Under the pieces are notes generated by a model. The model was given only the letters and a program-made list of their open reading frames with translations, was not told the DNA's origin and searched no databases. Made by a program: the position numbers and the translations under genes. A DNA stretch of 64,000 nt from a bacterium (GTDB lineage Bacteria; Zhuqueibacterota; Zhuqueibacteria; Residuimicrobiales; Oceaniaggregativiventaceae), in NCBI GenBank assembly GCA_029565675.1, contig JAKQNP010000007.1, positions 49,766-113,765 of the forward strand, read 5' to 3'. Shown in pieces: positions 24,890 to 35,209 of the stretch; the stretch's first letter is position 1; each line of letters begins with the position of its first letter.

Positions 24890-26605
24890 ATGCTCAAGAC
24901 ACTCTATGCAAAAAATATCGCTCTAATCGACGAAATACAAATCGAGTTTGCCGGCGGGTTGAACATCATTACCGGTGAGACTGGCGCAGGCAAATCGATC
25001 CTGATCGGCGCTTTAGGCGCTCTTTTGGGTGAAAAAATGGATCGGGACATCATCCGCACCGGTCAGGAAAAAGGGGTCATCGAGGGGGTCTTCCAGCTGC
25101 AAGTAAACGGTGAGCTGAAGGATTTTTTCAGCCGCCATGAGCTCGACTGGGACGAAGGGGAGCTTTGGGTCCGGCGGGAGATCAAGGCTGCAGGGCGGGG
25201 GCGGTGTTTGATCAACGATTCGCCGGTGCCACTGACAATCCTGCACGAGTTGGGCGAGCTGTTGATCGATTTGCACGGCCAGCACGAACACCAATCCCTG
25301 TTGTTGTCGTCACGACAGTTCGATTTTCTCGACGCTTTTGCCCATTTGCAGAGTGCGGCTGTCGCTGCAGAGTCCTCGTATCGGGAAATGCTGAACCTGA
25401 TCCGCGAATTGCGCGAGCTGCGCCAGCGCGAACAGGAAATCCGTCGTTCACGTGAAGCTCTGCAATTTCAGCAGCAAGAGATAGCGGCGATCGATCCGCA
25501 GACCGATGAGGAACAGCGCCTGTTGCAAGAAGAAAAATTGAGCGGCCATGCGGAATTCCTGCTTGAAAATTGCACTGCGCTTTTTCAGCGGCTCTATGAG
25601 CAAGACGGGTCGGCCTCTGAAATCCTCACCACCGTGGCGCGCGATCTGACCAAGCTGATTGAAATCGATCCCTCGTTTTCTCGGCTGGTGCAAGATTGCG
25701 AACAAGCACGGATCGTTGTGGATGAGTTGGCCAGTTCACTGCGGCTCTATGCGGATTCTCTCAACTTTGACCCGGGGCGTTTAGAAGAAATTCGCGTGCG
25801 TTTGTCCAGGTTGGCCGGGTTGAAAAAAAAGTATGGCGGCACGATCGATGCGGTTTTACAGCATCGCGAAAAGCTGGAAAACGAATTGCAGCGCATCGAT
25901 AGCCTGGATGATGAATTGCAAACTCTCTCGAAACGCTTGGACCAGGTTCGCCACCGATTGAGCGATGAAAGCTTCGCTTTGTCTTCCGAACGGCGGCAAG
26001 CGGCGACGGAAATCTCCAAAGCAGTTGTGGATAAATTGAGCCAACTGGGCATGCCGAACGCACGGTTTGAGATAGCAATCACACCCCGTGAAGCAGATGA
26101 TGAACCCTATCTGTTGGCGGACGGCAAGAAAGTGCAGGTTCATGCACGCGGAATCGATCAGGTGGAATTCGCCATCTCTACCAATCCCGGGGAAGAGCTC
26201 AAACCTTTGGCCAGGGTGGCATCGGGAGGCGAAATTTCGCGAATTATGTTGGCCTTAAAATCGTTGTTGGCCGATAACGACCGCATTCCGGTGTTGATAT
26301 TTGATGAAATCGATATCGGCATATCAGGCCGGATCGCGCAATCGGTCGGCCGCAATTTGCGGCAGTTGGCTGCATCGCATCAAGTGCTCTGTATTACTCA
26401 TCTGCCGCAAATCGCCAGTATGGCGCATCATCACTATCTGGTGGAAAAATCGGTGACTGACGGCCGCACCCGCACGTCGATACGCTTGCTGACCGAGGAC
26501 GAGCGCACAGAACAGGTGGCGCGGTTGTTTGGCGGAGAAATCGTCACTGAAACGCATCTGTCCAGCGCGCGAGAATTGATTGCCGAGGCACGCGCCTCAC
26601 ATTAA
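24890..26605 (+). CDS. recN: DNA repair protein RecN
   Basis: SMC-like ATPase recruited to double-strand breaks. MLKTLYAKNIALIDEIQIEF is the family N-terminus, Walker A GETGAGKS is at residues 29-36, the central region is a long coiled coil (about 150-380) and the C-terminal ABC half contains VASGGEISRIMLALK and VLIFDEIDIGISG. Length about 571 residues. The frame extends to GTG 24863, giving nine more residues, but ATG 24890 matches the usual start. No LexA box is evident upstream. Confidence 0.94.
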   Translation: MLKTLYAKNIALIDEIQIEFAGGLNIITGETGAGKSILIGALGALLGEKMDRDIIRTGQEKGVIEGVFQLQVNGELKDFFSRHELDWDEGELWVRREIKAAGRGRCLINDSPVPLTILHELGELLIDLHGQHEHQSLLLSSRQFDFLDAFAHLQSAAVAAESSYREMLNLIRELRELRQREQEIRRSREALQFQQQEIAAIDPQTDEEQRLLQEEKLSGHAEFLLENCTALFQRLYEQDGSASEILTTVARDLTKLIEIDPSFSRLVQDCEQARIVVDELASSLRLYADSLNFDPGRLEEIRVRLSRLAGLKKKYGGTIDAVLQHREKLENELQRIDSLDDELQTLSKRLDQVRHRLSDESFALSSERRQAATEISKAVVDKLSQLGMPNARFEIAITPREADDEPYLLADGKKVQVHARGIDQVEFAISTNPGEELKPLARVASGGEISRIMLALKSLLADNDRIPVLIFDEIDIGISGRIAQSVGRNLRQLAASHQVLCITHLPQIASMAHHHYLVEKSVTDGRTRTSIRLLTEDERTEQVARLFGGEIVTETHLSSARELIAEARASH

Positions 26606-26648
26606 TTAAAAAAACTTGCTTTTTTTTGCCTTTAGAGAATTAAAAAGT

Positions 26649-26678
26649 TTGCTTTTATGAACTGAAAATCACTATATT
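26649..26678 (+). promoter_or_regulatory. Candidate promoter for the CpoB-like gene
   Basis: TTGCTT at 26649-26654, an 18-base spacer and TATATT at 26673-26678, in the AT-rich gap after recN and about 160 bases before the next start. Confidence 0.4.
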
Positions 26679-26838
26679 TTTCTAGGCAACAAGGGCCGAT
26701 AGCGCTTTGTCATTTTGGCGTGCATCGATCCATAAATTTGGCATCTCAAGATATCCAGGGGTGGCTGCAGGAATTTTATCCATAGTTTCGATTCACTTGA
26801 TCCCTTGGTAGCAGCACCTGATGCGGATGGAGGGAGTG

Positions 26839-27774
26839 ATGAATTCCGATAGAAAATCAATTGTGTGGGTGTTTGTTGCTTTGAGCATCATTTTAATCGG
26901 TCTGATGCTCGTCTGCGCACAACAACAAGCCTCGCAAAGTCGGGGAGACGATCTGTCAGCTGATGACGATCAGTTCAGGCAAGAACTGCTTGAAATGCTC
27001 GATCTAGCCGATGATCTGGAACCCACTGAATCCACATCGACGGTGGCACAGCAAACCGTGAGAGACGATGTTGACGACGCGGATGAGGATGAGGATGATG
27101 TGCTCGCACTTTTGATTCCAGAGATCGAAACGGAAGAGCCGGCAGCTCAAAGCGTTTCCACGCCCGCACCGACGGAAACCGCACAGAGCATGGGATTGTC
27201 GGAAGATATGTTCATCAAGGTGCGCAACGATGTCGCGCGGCTTGAAAAAACCTTGCTGGAGCGCAGCACTGCGGTCGACAGTTTGCGGCAGATCATCGAA
27301 AACCGCGACGCCCGCATCCGCGAACTGGAACAGCGCATGGCACAAGGTCGTTCTTACGCTCAGGTGACAAGGAACAGTTCAAGTCCGGTTGTCGGCAGCT
27401 CGGTCAGCGGCTTCATGGCTGAATATCAGGCTGCACGGTCCAAGTTCGAAGGTTATCAATATCATGACGCCATTGAGGGCTTTCAATCTCTGTTGAGCCG
27501 CTATCCCGATCATTTGATGGCCGACAATTGCCAATATTGGATCGGTGAATCCTATTTCGGCCTGAAAGATTACCAAAAAGCTATTCTTGAATTGCAAAAA
27601 GTTTTTGCCTACAGCCAGAAAGACAAACACGACGATGCTCAGCTGATGATCGGTCTGTCCTATATTCGACTCAATCAACCTGAAATGGCAAAAAAGGAAT
27701 TCGAGACGTTTATCAATTCATTTGGTAACAGCGAATACCTCGGTATTGCGCAGCGGTATAACCGCAACACCTGA
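26839..27774 (+). CDS. Membrane-anchored CpoB/YbgF-like TPR protein
   Basis: A 311-residue protein with an N-terminal membrane anchor (VWVFVALSIILIGLMLVC), a long acidic linker (residues about 35-105), a coiled coil (about 120-170, RLEKTLLERSTAVDSLRQII) and C-terminal TPR repeats (ARSKFEGYQYHDAIEGFQSLL, YQKAILELQKVF). This order of coiled coil then TPR matches CpoB/YbgF, which couples Tol-Pal with peptidoglycan synthesis, but the tol-pal genes are not here. ATG 26839 has a strong GGAGG site; two ATGs upstream are in frame. Confidence 0.7.
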   Translation: MNSDRKSIVWVFVALSIILIGLMLVCAQQQASQSRGDDLSADDDQFRQELLEMLDLADDLEPTESTSTVAQQTVRDDVDDADEDEDDVLALLIPEIETEEPAAQSVSTPAPTETAQSMGLSEDMFIKVRNDVARLEKTLLERSTAVDSLRQIIENRDARIRELEQRMAQGRSYAQVTRNSSSPVVGSSVSGFMAEYQAARSKFEGYQYHDAIEGFQSLLSRYPDHLMADNCQYWIGESYFGLKDYQKAILELQKVFAYSQKDKHDDAQLMIGLSYIRLNQPEMAKKEFETFINSFGNSEYLGIAQRYNRNT

Positions 27775-28050
27775 GCCATTCGATCTGTTGGATCTTTCGT
27801 CCTCTATTCAGAACCCATAGGATTTGTTTTTCAGTGCGCAGAGCGGCGGTGGTCAGCGATGTGACTCGCTTTAGCCGGATGTAAAACAAAAGATGACCTC
27901 GACCTGTTCTGCGCAGGTAGCAAAAAGCGCTTTAACCTGCCTAGCCAATCGCCCCTTTCGGATATTGCTTGTGTCTATTTTATATTCCGAACGCCGTGAA
28001 TTGAATTGTCTATTAAAAATCCACGCCCAGCCATTGAAATGAGGATTGCC

Positions 28051-31000
28051 GTGTCCGAGTTTATCCATTTGCATAACCATTCGCATTACAGTCTTCTTGA
28101 TGGTGCATGCTTGATTCCTGGTTTGATCAGTCAAGCTGAAAAGTATGAAATGCCCGCTTTGGCCTTGACTGACCATGGAAATATGTTTGGTTCCATCGAG
28201 TTTTATACTGCCTGCAAAAAGAGCAAAAGCGGCGTCAAACCGCTGGTTGGAGCTGAAGCTTATGTGGCACCTGGAGGACGCACGGAAAAGACTGCGGATC
28301 CAGATACTGGAGCCAATGCCTTTCATCTGGTGCTGTTGTGCAAGGATTCGACTGGATACCGAAATTTGATGAAATTGATTTCTGCTGGATATCTGGAAGG
28401 CTTTTATTACAAACCGCGTGTCGACAAGGAATTGTTGCGGCAATATCATGAAGGCCTCATCGCATTATCGGCCTGCTTGAAAGGGGAGGTAGCCAATCGC
28501 CTGCTCAAACAAGGCTATGAAGCGGCAAAAAACAGCGCAAAAGAGTACCGCGATATCTTTGCTGACGATTTTTACCTGGAAGTGCAGAATCATGGCATCC
28601 AGGAAGAAGATCAGGTTCGTGCAGAACTCATCCGCTTGGGAAACGAATTGGGCATCAAGGTGGTGGCCACCAATGACATACACTACCTGAACAAAGGAGA
28701 TCACGAAGCGCACGATATTTTGCTCTGTTTGCAGACGGGCAAGGATTACGACGATCCGTCTCGGATGCGCTACACGAGCCATGAGCTTTATTTCAAGAGC
28801 GCTGCAGAAATGGCCGCCGGTTTTTCTGACCATCCGGAAGTCTTGCGCAATACCCTGGAAGTGGCAGACAAATGCAATCTCGAAATCGAGCTCGGGGTTT
28901 ACCATCTGCCGGCCGTGGAAATCCCGCCTGCGGCCGAAAGCGACAATTTGGATGATTACTTTGAAAAGCTGTGCTGGAAAGGATTGCAGGAGCGTTACGA
29001 ACAAGTCACGCCTGAGTTGACTGAAAGAATGCGCAAAGAATTGGATGTGATCAAAAAGATGGGCTTTGCGAGCTACTTTTTGATTGTTGCGGATTTTATC
29101 AGCTATGCCCGCAGTCAGGACATTCCGGTAGGGCCGGGCCGTGGATCCGCGGCGGGAAGTTTGGTTGCCTATGTTTTGCGCATCACCAACCTCGATCCGA
29201 TCCGCTACCACTTGCTTTTTGAGCGGTTTCTCAATGTTGACCGCGTGTCCATGCCCGATATTGATATCGATTTTTGCAATGACCGCCGTGAAGAAGTAAT
29301 CACTTATGTAAAAGAGAAATATGGCTATAAAAACGTTTGCCAGATCATCACTTTCGGCACAATGGCCGCGCGCGGGGTTATACGCGATGTGGGCCGAGTG
29401 TTAAAAATACCGTATGGCGATGTGGACAAGATTGCCAAGCTGGTGCCTACTCAGCTCAAGGTCAAGCTGGCCGATGCCCTGGATAAAGTGCCTGAACTGA
29501 AAGAATTGGAGGGAAAAAGCCCGGTCTATCAAAAGCTGATCAAAAATGCTTTGATATTGGAAGGACTGGCTCGACACGCGTCGATTCATGCTGCGGGGTT
29601 GGTGATCACGCCGCAAGAATTGACTGAGCTCATTCCGCTCTATAAAACCAAAGACGGGGATATCACCACCCAATACGATATGAAATATCTGGATCGGGTG
29701 GGGGTATTGAAAATCGATTTGCTCGGTTTGCGCACCCTGACGGTGATCCAAAAGAGTGTGCAGGCTGTGCATCAACAGCGGGGTATTGAGATCGATATCG
29801 ATTCGATACCTTTGGACGATCCTGAAGTCTATCGCTTGTTCGCCCGCGGTGAGACGATTGCGGTATTCCAGTTCGAGAGTGCCGGAATGCGGGAAAATCT
29901 GAAAAAACTGGGCCCGGAAAGTCTTGAAGATCTGATTGCCATGAATGCTCTGTACCGGCCGGGACCGATGGACTTTATCGATGATTTCATCTCTTATAAA
30001 AAAGGCAAGAAAAAGATTCAGTATCTTCATCCCTTGCTCGAGCCGATTTTAAAAGAATCTCATGGCATTGCCGCCTATCAGGAGCAAGTCATCAAGATTG
30101 CCAGCGAAATAGGCGGCTTTACTCTGGCGCAGGCCGATGTGCTGCGGCGAGCCATGGGCAAAAAAGATCAAAAGGTCATGGCCGAGAAGCGGACACAATT
30201 CGTCGAAGGGGCGAAGCGCCTGCAGATTGGCAAAGACACGGCCAACCAGATCTTTGATATGATGGAAAAATTTGCCGGATACGGTTTCAACAAATCGCAT
30301 GCTGCGTGTTATTCACTGGTGGCCTATCAAACAGCCTTTTTAAAACGCTACTATCCGGCAGAATTCATGGCCGCAAGCATCAGCACCGAACTGAATGACA
30401 CCAAGCGGGTCATCGTCTTTTTGGAAGAGTGCCGGCGTATGGGGTTGAGTGTCCGGCCGCCGAGCATCAACCAGGGTTATGCTGAATTTGTGGTCAGAGA
30501 GAATGCCATCGAGTTTGGCCTTGCGGCGGTTAAAAATGTCGGCCGTGGCGCTATTGAGGCCATTGTGGCTGAACGGGATCGGAATGGCCCTTACAAAGAC
30601 CTGTTTGATCTGTGCAGCCGCATCGATCTGCGGGCTGTCAATCGCAAAGTCATCGAAAGCCTGATCGAAGCGGGTGCAATGGATGATTTGCCAGGCAGCA
30701 GGGCGCAAAAATTTGATTCGGTCGAAATCGCGATCGACTTTGGTCAGAAAGCGCAAAACCAAAAGGCCAACGGCCAATATTCAATTTTTGATATGGACGA
30801 TCAATTGACATTGGTTGCTCCGGCGCTGCGCCAAATCGAAGAGTGGGATGCATCCACACAACTCAAACGGGAAAAAATGGTGCTCGGTTATTATCTTTCC
30901 GGCCATCCCCTAGATCGGGTGCGCGATGTGGTCAAGACTTTTTCGACCTACAACACCGACAACATCAGCGAAGCCCGTGATGACCAAACCGTGCATATTT

Positions 31001-31488
31001 GCGGACTGATCACAGACATTAAAATTCACTATGACCGTAAAAACAGGCCAATGGCTTTTTATACTTTGGAAGACTTTACCGGTCACCTCGAAGCCATGGT
31101 GTTTGCAGATGCCTTTGAAAAATATAGACATTTGATCGTTGACGAAGGCATGGTCATGGTGATCGGCAAGTTGAGCAGATCCGAAGAGAATGAAGTGACC
31201 AAGTTGCTGGTCGATGAGGTGATTCCTCTGGAGCAAGCCCGTGAACGCTTTACAAAAAGCGTTTGTCTGGCTATTTCGGTCGACAAGGTTGACAATGAGG
31301 TGTTGCAGGAAATTCGACATCTGATCGACGAGAACAGCGGCGAAGTCCCACTCTATATCAGACTGCGCAGCGAGGCTAAAGAGGAATATTTTCTTTGCTC
31401 GCGCACCCTAAAGGTGCATCCGAATTCCGCTCTGATCGAAGAATTGCGCGATAAAATCGGCCACAACAATGTGTGGATTTCTTCATAA
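28051..31488 (+). CDS. dnaE: DNA polymerase III alpha subunit DnaE
   Basis: Replicative polymerase, about 1145 residues. The N-terminal PHP domain begins FIHLHNHSHYSLLDGA. GPGRGSAAGSLVAYVL and MPDIDIDFCNDRREEVI hold the catalytic aspartates of the C-family palm, YGFNKSHAACYSLVAYQTAFLK is in the fingers region, and an OB fold lies near the C-terminus (HICGLITDIKIHYDRKNRPMAFYTLED). No intein interrupts the palm. The frame is open from TTG 28006, but GTG 28051 has an AGGA site and gives the family N-terminus; ATG 28039 is a second option. Confidence 0.95.
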   Translation: MSEFIHLHNHSHYSLLDGACLIPGLISQAEKYEMPALALTDHGNMFGSIEFYTACKKSKSGVKPLVGAEAYVAPGGRTEKTADPDTGANAFHLVLLCKDSTGYRNLMKLISAGYLEGFYYKPRVDKELLRQYHEGLIALSACLKGEVANRLLKQGYEAAKNSAKEYRDIFADDFYLEVQNHGIQEEDQVRAELIRLGNELGIKVVATNDIHYLNKGDHEAHDILLCLQTGKDYDDPSRMRYTSHELYFKSAAEMAAGFSDHPEVLRNTLEVADKCNLEIELGVYHLPAVEIPPAAESDNLDDYFEKLCWKGLQERYEQVTPELTERMRKELDVIKKMGFASYFLIVADFISYARSQDIPVGPGRGSAAGSLVAYVLRITNLDPIRYHLLFERFLNVDRVSMPDIDIDFCNDRREEVITYVKEKYGYKNVCQIITFGTMAARGVIRDVGRVLKIPYGDVDKIAKLVPTQLKVKLADALDKVPELKELEGKSPVYQKLIKNALILEGLARHASIHAAGLVITPQELTELIPLYKTKDGDITTQYDMKYLDRVGVLKIDLLGLRTLTVIQKSVQAVHQQRGIEIDIDSIPLDDPEVYRLFARGETIAVFQFESAGMRENLKKLGPESLEDLIAMNALYRPGPMDFIDDFISYKKGKKKIQYLHPLLEPILKESHGIAAYQEQVIKIASEIGGFTLAQADVLRRAMGKKDQKVMAEKRTQFVEGAKRLQIGKDTANQIFDMMEKFAGYGFNKSHAACYSLVAYQTAFLKRYYPAEFMAASISTELNDTKRVIVFLEECRRMGLSVRPPSINQGYAEFVVRENAIEFGLAAVKNVGRGAIEAIVAERDRNGPYKDLFDLCSRIDLRAVNRKVIESLIEAGAMDDLPGSRAQKFDSVEIAIDFGQKAQNQKANGQYSIFDMDDQLTLVAPALRQIEEWDASTQLKREKMVLGYYLSGHPLDRVRDVVKTFSTYNTDNISEARDDQTVHICGLITDIKIHYDRKNRPMAFYTLEDFTGHLEAMVFADAFEKYRHLIVDEGMVMVIGKLSRSEENEVTKLLVDEVIPLEQARERFTKSVCLAISVDKVDNEVLQEIRHLIDENSGEVPLYIRLRSEAKEEYFLCSRTLKVHPNSALIEELRDKIGHNNVWISS

Positions 31489-31511
31489 AAATCAACTTGC
31501 CACCATTTGGC

Positions 31512-31540
31512 TTGAAGGAAAATTTGCTTTTTTGTATATT
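31512..31540 (+). promoter_or_regulatory. Sigma-70 promoter for the Yip1-family gene
   Basis: TTGAAG at 31512-31517, a 17-base spacer and TATATT at 31535-31540, in the gap between dnaE and the Yip1 gene. Confidence 0.55.
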
Positions 31541-31587
31541 GGCACAGCAATTCGTTCGGATTACCCATTTCCAGAAGGAGAAAACAT

Positions 31588-32133
31588 ATGGAAACCATCA
31601 TTGCCCGTGTCAAAAAGCTGCTCAGCAATCCGGCTGCTGAATGGCAGCTGATCAACAGCGAAAGCAGCAATTCCATCACCATTATGAAGAATTATCTCGC
31701 CTATCTGATCGGCCTGGCGGTTGCGGCGCACTATATTGGCGGAATCCTGTCGGGTGAGAACCTCTTCGGCGGCCTGATCCTGGCCCTGGTCCAATATCTG
31801 TTGATTGTGGTGGGATTTTATATCAGCGCCTTTATCATCAACCTGTTGGCCCCGAGTTTTGGTGCAGTTCAGGATGACCAGAAAGCCTTCAAGTTGGTCG
31901 CCTATTCCGGCACTGCCGCACTGGTGGCACAGATATTTGCCGTTTTGCCCTTTTTAAATCTTCTCACTATTATCGGTTCGCTCTATACTTTTTATCTTTT
32001 TTATGTTGGTGCTCCAATTGTTCTTGGTTTGCCCAAGGAGAAGACCTTGCTCTTCACTCTCGTATGCGTTTTGGTGATGATTGGAGTCCTCTTGCTGGTG
32101 TCTCTAATTTTATTGCCGTTTCGTTGCGCCTGA
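31588..32133 (+). CDS. Yip1-family membrane protein
   Basis: A 181-residue integral membrane protein with about five hydrophobic helices (for example YLAYLIGLAVAAHYIGGIL, ILALVQYLLIVVGFYISAF, TLVCVLVMIGVLLLVSLIL). An N-terminal amphipathic segment (IIARVKKLLSNPAAEW) precedes them, the usual start of bacterial Yip1-domain proteins. AGAAGGAG lies upstream of the ATG. Bacterial family members have no established function. It is followed by another small membrane protein. Confidence 0.8.
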   Translation: METIIARVKKLLSNPAAEWQLINSESSNSITIMKNYLAYLIGLAVAAHYIGGILSGENLFGGLILALVQYLLIVVGFYISAFIINLLAPSFGAVQDDQKAFKLVAYSGTAALVAQIFAVLPFLNLLTIIGSLYTFYLFYVGAPIVLGLPKEKTLLFTLVCVLVMIGVLLLVSLILLPFRCA

Positions 32134-32155
32134 TCGCTTTTTTTTCTGTTTTGGA

Positions 32156-32476
32156 GTGATCAGCCGGCACCTACAGGCGAAAATGTATATGCTTATCATC
32201 CTGCTTGTCGCTGCACTATTCATCCTTGTGGGCTTGACTTTGGTGCTCGATCGCCGGATTGCTCGACATCTGGGCAAGAGACAATCCGGATGGATCTTTT
32301 TATTCGTCGCTGTCATCGCTCTCTACTATCTGCTCGACGCTTTGCTGACAACCGGATTACGAATGCACAATCCTTTCATTCTTTTTTGGTTGGCGGTGTT
32401 GCTGATTGAGGCGCTGTCGTTTGTCCGGTCGAGATGTGTTAGGGCAAAAAAACATCAGGAGAAGGCAAATGCGTGA
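32156..32476 (+). CDS. Small membrane protein, unknown function
   Basis: Up to 106 residues with three predicted hydrophobic helices: LIILLVAALFILVGLTLVL, SGWIFLFVAVIALYYLLDALL and FILFWLAVLLIEAL, and a basic C-terminal tail. The start is unclear: GTG 32156 or ATG 32183. Its end overlaps the amidohydrolase start by eight bases, which supports translation in this frame. I do not recognise a family. Confidence 0.6.
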   Translation: MISRHLQAKMYMLIILLVAALFILVGLTLVLDRRIARHLGKRQSGWIFLFVAVIALYYLLDALLTTGLRMHNPFILFWLAVLLIEALSFVRSRCVRAKKHQEKANA

Positions 32477-34073
32477 CCGTTCTGCTGCAGATGCTCTTTT
32501 GCTGGTCAACTCCAGTTTGTGGTCGCCGGGCAGCGGTTATTTGCCTGGCGACAGCCTGTTGATTCGCGATGGACGGATCTTTCGCTATGGTCGCTATCGC
32601 GATTTTACCGACAAATCGTATCCGGTGGTAGACCTGCAGGGTGCGCTGGTTATTCCGGGTTTCAACGATGCGCATATGCATTTAATGGAGGGCGGTCTGG
32701 CGTTGCAGCAGGTACAGCTCCGCGATAGCGTCGATGAAAATGAGTTTTGCGAACGGCTGCGCAAGACAGCCGCGGCTTTAGCGCCCGGAAGCTGGATCAC
32801 CGGTGGGTACTGGGATCATGAAAATTGGCCATCCCGACGTTTGCCGACCCGTGGGTTGCTCGATCGTGCTGTACCGGATCATCCGGTTTTTGTTCTGCGC
32901 CTGGATTGCCACATCGGTGTGGCCAATTCTCTGGCTTTGCAGCTTGCCGGTATAGATGAGTCGATCGCGAATCCGCCGGGCGGGGAGTTTGAACGCGATC
33001 CGCAATCGGGAGAATTGACCGGTATATTAAAAGACGAAGCGCACAAAGCGATGTTGCGAGCCATCCCGGCCCTGACTGAGGAGATGCGCTATCGCGCCCT
33101 GAGGCACGCTATGCACCACGCCGCCGCTCTGGGTGTGACCAGCGGTCAGGGACAATGCGAGGCGGCCGATTTGCCTCTCTTTCGCCGGATGGCCGAGCAA
33201 AACCAACTGACCATGCGCCTTTCTCTTTGGAGTATCCCTGAACAAAGCGATTCTTTCACCGATTTAGACGGGGATTGGCTGCGTTGGGGGGGCGTCAAAC
33301 TGTTTGCCGACGGTTCACTGGGCGCGGCAACGGCTCTGCTTTCCTCCCCCTACGTCGATCCGTCTGACAGTTGCGGGTTGGAGATCTACAGCGCCGAAGA
33401 GTTCAGAAAATTGATATTGACCTTGGACCGCCGCGAATGCGATCTGGTGGTACATGCCATTGGAGATGCAGCAGTGACCCGGACTCTCGACGCTTTTGGT
33501 AACTGTCAGCAGGTGAGGCGCCGTCGCAGCCGCCGGCATCGAATCGAACATGCGCAGGTTGTGCAACCAAACGATGTCCCTCGTTTTGGCCAGCTCGGCG
33601 TCATCGCTTCGCTGCAGCCATCTCATGCTATCGATGATATGCGGTGGATTGCTGATCGGTTGGGCGAACGCCAGCAATGGTCATACCGGCTGGCATCTTT
33701 GCTGCATGCCGGAACGTCGATCGCCCTTGGTACGGATTGGAATGTGGAACCGCTCGATCCCCTGCTGACCCTGCATGCCGCGGTGTGGAGACAAGACACC
33801 AACGGACGACCAACTCAAGGTTGGTTTCCAGCGGAAAGGGTATCGATCGATCAAGCGGTCAATTTCTATACATCAGGTTCTGCGTTTGCAGAAAGACAAG
33901 AAAACCAAAAAGGGCGCTTGCAATTGGGATATCTGGCTGATCTGGTTGCCCTGTCGCACGATATCTTTGCCGACCCGCGGATGCTGCTCGAAGCCAGAGT
34001 GGAAATGACGATGGTGGGTGGAAAGATCGTCTACCAGCACAACGTGCAGGCGCAAATAGAGGAGATTCGATGA
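32469..34073 (+). CDS. Amidohydrolase, YtcJ-like
   Basis: A 534-residue metal-dependent hydrolase of the amidohydrolase_3 group. Metal-ligand motifs are visible: GFNDAHMHLMEGG (first HxH), VHAIGDAA, HRIEHAQ and LGTDWNVEP (the final aspartate). Family members cleave amides or formamides such as N-substituted formamides; the true substrate cannot be read. ATG 32469 with an AGGAG site is preferred over the longer open frame. The C-terminus overlaps rmlA by four bases, so both are co-translated although no shared pathway is obvious. Confidence 0.85.
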   Translation: MRDRSAADALLLVNSSLWSPGSGYLPGDSLLIRDGRIFRYGRYRDFTDKSYPVVDLQGALVIPGFNDAHMHLMEGGLALQQVQLRDSVDENEFCERLRKTAAALAPGSWITGGYWDHENWPSRRLPTRGLLDRAVPDHPVFVLRLDCHIGVANSLALQLAGIDESIANPPGGEFERDPQSGELTGILKDEAHKAMLRAIPALTEEMRYRALRHAMHHAAALGVTSGQGQCEAADLPLFRRMAEQNQLTMRLSLWSIPEQSDSFTDLDGDWLRWGGVKLFADGSLGAATALLSSPYVDPSDSCGLEIYSAEEFRKLILTLDRRECDLVVHAIGDAAVTRTLDAFGNCQQVRRRRSRRHRIEHAQVVQPNDVPRFGQLGVIASLQPSHAIDDMRWIADRLGERQQWSYRLASLLHAGTSIALGTDWNVEPLDPLLTLHAAVWRQDTNGRPTQGWFPAERVSIDQAVNFYTSGSAFAERQENQKGRLQLGYLADLVALSHDIFADPRMLLEARVEMTMVGGKIVYQHNVQAQIEEIR

Positions 34074-35134
34074 AGGCATTGATCACGGCTGGCGGCAAGG
34101 GAACACGGCTGCGCCCTTTGACCCACACGCAAAACAAACATTTACTGCCGATTTGCAACAAACCGACCCTGCATTATGCGCTGGAAAAAGTAGCCCAGGC
34201 AGGTATTCGCCAGGTTGGCATTGTCACCAATCAGGAAGGGCTGGAAGTGCAACAGGCGATTGGCAACGGCGATCGCTGGGGCCTGCAGATCACCTATATC
34301 CCCCAAGAGGCACCCTTGGGATTGGCGCATGTCGTGCGCATCGCCCGGGAGTTTATCGGCGATGATTCCTTTATTTTTTACCTCGGCGACAACATGATCG
34401 TTGGCGGCATCAGCCGATTCATCGAAGAGTTTGCCGAACAAAAATCCAATTGCCACCTGACGCTTTCGCGAGTCAAAGATCCGGAACGTTTCGGCGTGCC
34501 GGAAATCGTCGGCGATCGTATCATTTCCATCGAAGAAAAACCGAACAATCCGAAGAGTGCTTTTGCTGTTGCGGGAATCTACCTGTACGACAGCTCCATT
34601 TTTGAAGCGGTCAATCGGATCAAGCCCAGCGCTCGCGGAGAATTGGAAATCTCTGATGCCCATCAATATCTCATCGATCACGGTAAAAAAGTGACTTTTT
34701 CGGAAATCACCGGCTGGTGGAAAGATACCGGCAAGCCTGAGGATATTTTGGAGGCCAACCGGTTGCTGCTCGAACACACCGAAGGGAAAATAGCCGGCAT
34801 GGTCGACCGGCAATCGTTGGTTACCGGCAACGTCGTTTTGGAAGAGGGAGCACAGATCATCAACAGCGTGGTTCGGGGGCCGGCGATTATCGGCAAAGGA
34901 ACGGTACTGGAGAACAGCTACATCGGGCCATTCACTTCGATCGGCGATAATTGTCAAATCCGCAACAGCGAAGTCGAGTTCAGCATCATTCTCAACCAGT
35001 GCGTAATACTCGATGTGGGGGTGCGGATTGAGAACAGCCTCCTGGGAGTGGCCAGCCGGGTTGTTCGCGCCGCCAGCCGTCCGCGTTCCAACCGGTTTAT
35101 GACCGGCGACCAGAGTTTGATCGAAATTAGTTGA
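34070..35134 (+). CDS. rmlA: Glucose-1-phosphate thymidylyltransferase, long form
   Basis: Makes dTDP-glucose from dTTP and glucose 1-phosphate for deoxysugar synthesis. The N-terminal signature is ALITAGGKGTRLRPLTHTQNKHLLP, with FYLGDNMI and EEKPNNPKS following. At 354 residues it carries the extra C-terminal left-handed beta-helix (hexapeptide-like GPAIIGKGTVLENSYIGPFTSIGDN) that distinguishes the long, archaeal-like group from the short RfbA. That domain can add acetyltransferase or regulatory function. No rmlBCD genes are adjacent. Confidence 0.88.
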   Translation: MKALITAGGKGTRLRPLTHTQNKHLLPICNKPTLHYALEKVAQAGIRQVGIVTNQEGLEVQQAIGNGDRWGLQITYIPQEAPLGLAHVVRIAREFIGDDSFIFYLGDNMIVGGISRFIEEFAEQKSNCHLTLSRVKDPERFGVPEIVGDRIISIEEKPNNPKSAFAVAGIYLYDSSIFEAVNRIKPSARGELEISDAHQYLIDHGKKVTFSEITGWWKDTGKPEDILEANRLLLEHTEGKIAGMVDRQSLVTGNVVLEEGAQIINSVVRGPAIIGKGTVLENSYIGPFTSIGDNCQIRNSEVEFSIILNQCVILDVGVRIENSLLGVASRVVRAASRPRSNRFMTGDQSLIEIS

Positions 35135-35174
35135 AAGATTTTGCCGATTGATCATTAGAAATAACAAAAAAATC

Positions 35175-35203
35175 TTGAAGATATTAATTTATTTTGCTAA
35201 ATT
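35175..35203 (+). promoter_or_regulatory. Promoter of an orphan transcription unit
   Basis: TTGAAG at 35175-35180, a 17-base spacer and TAAATT at 35198-35203, in an AT-rich stretch 40 bases after rmlA. It faces a region with no gene above 60 codons and a terminator about 300 bases on. Confidence 0.5.
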
Positions 35204-35209
35204 GTCATA

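Noticed and set aside
28051..31488. Intein in dnaE
   Set aside because: The palm motifs run on without interruption and total length is normal.
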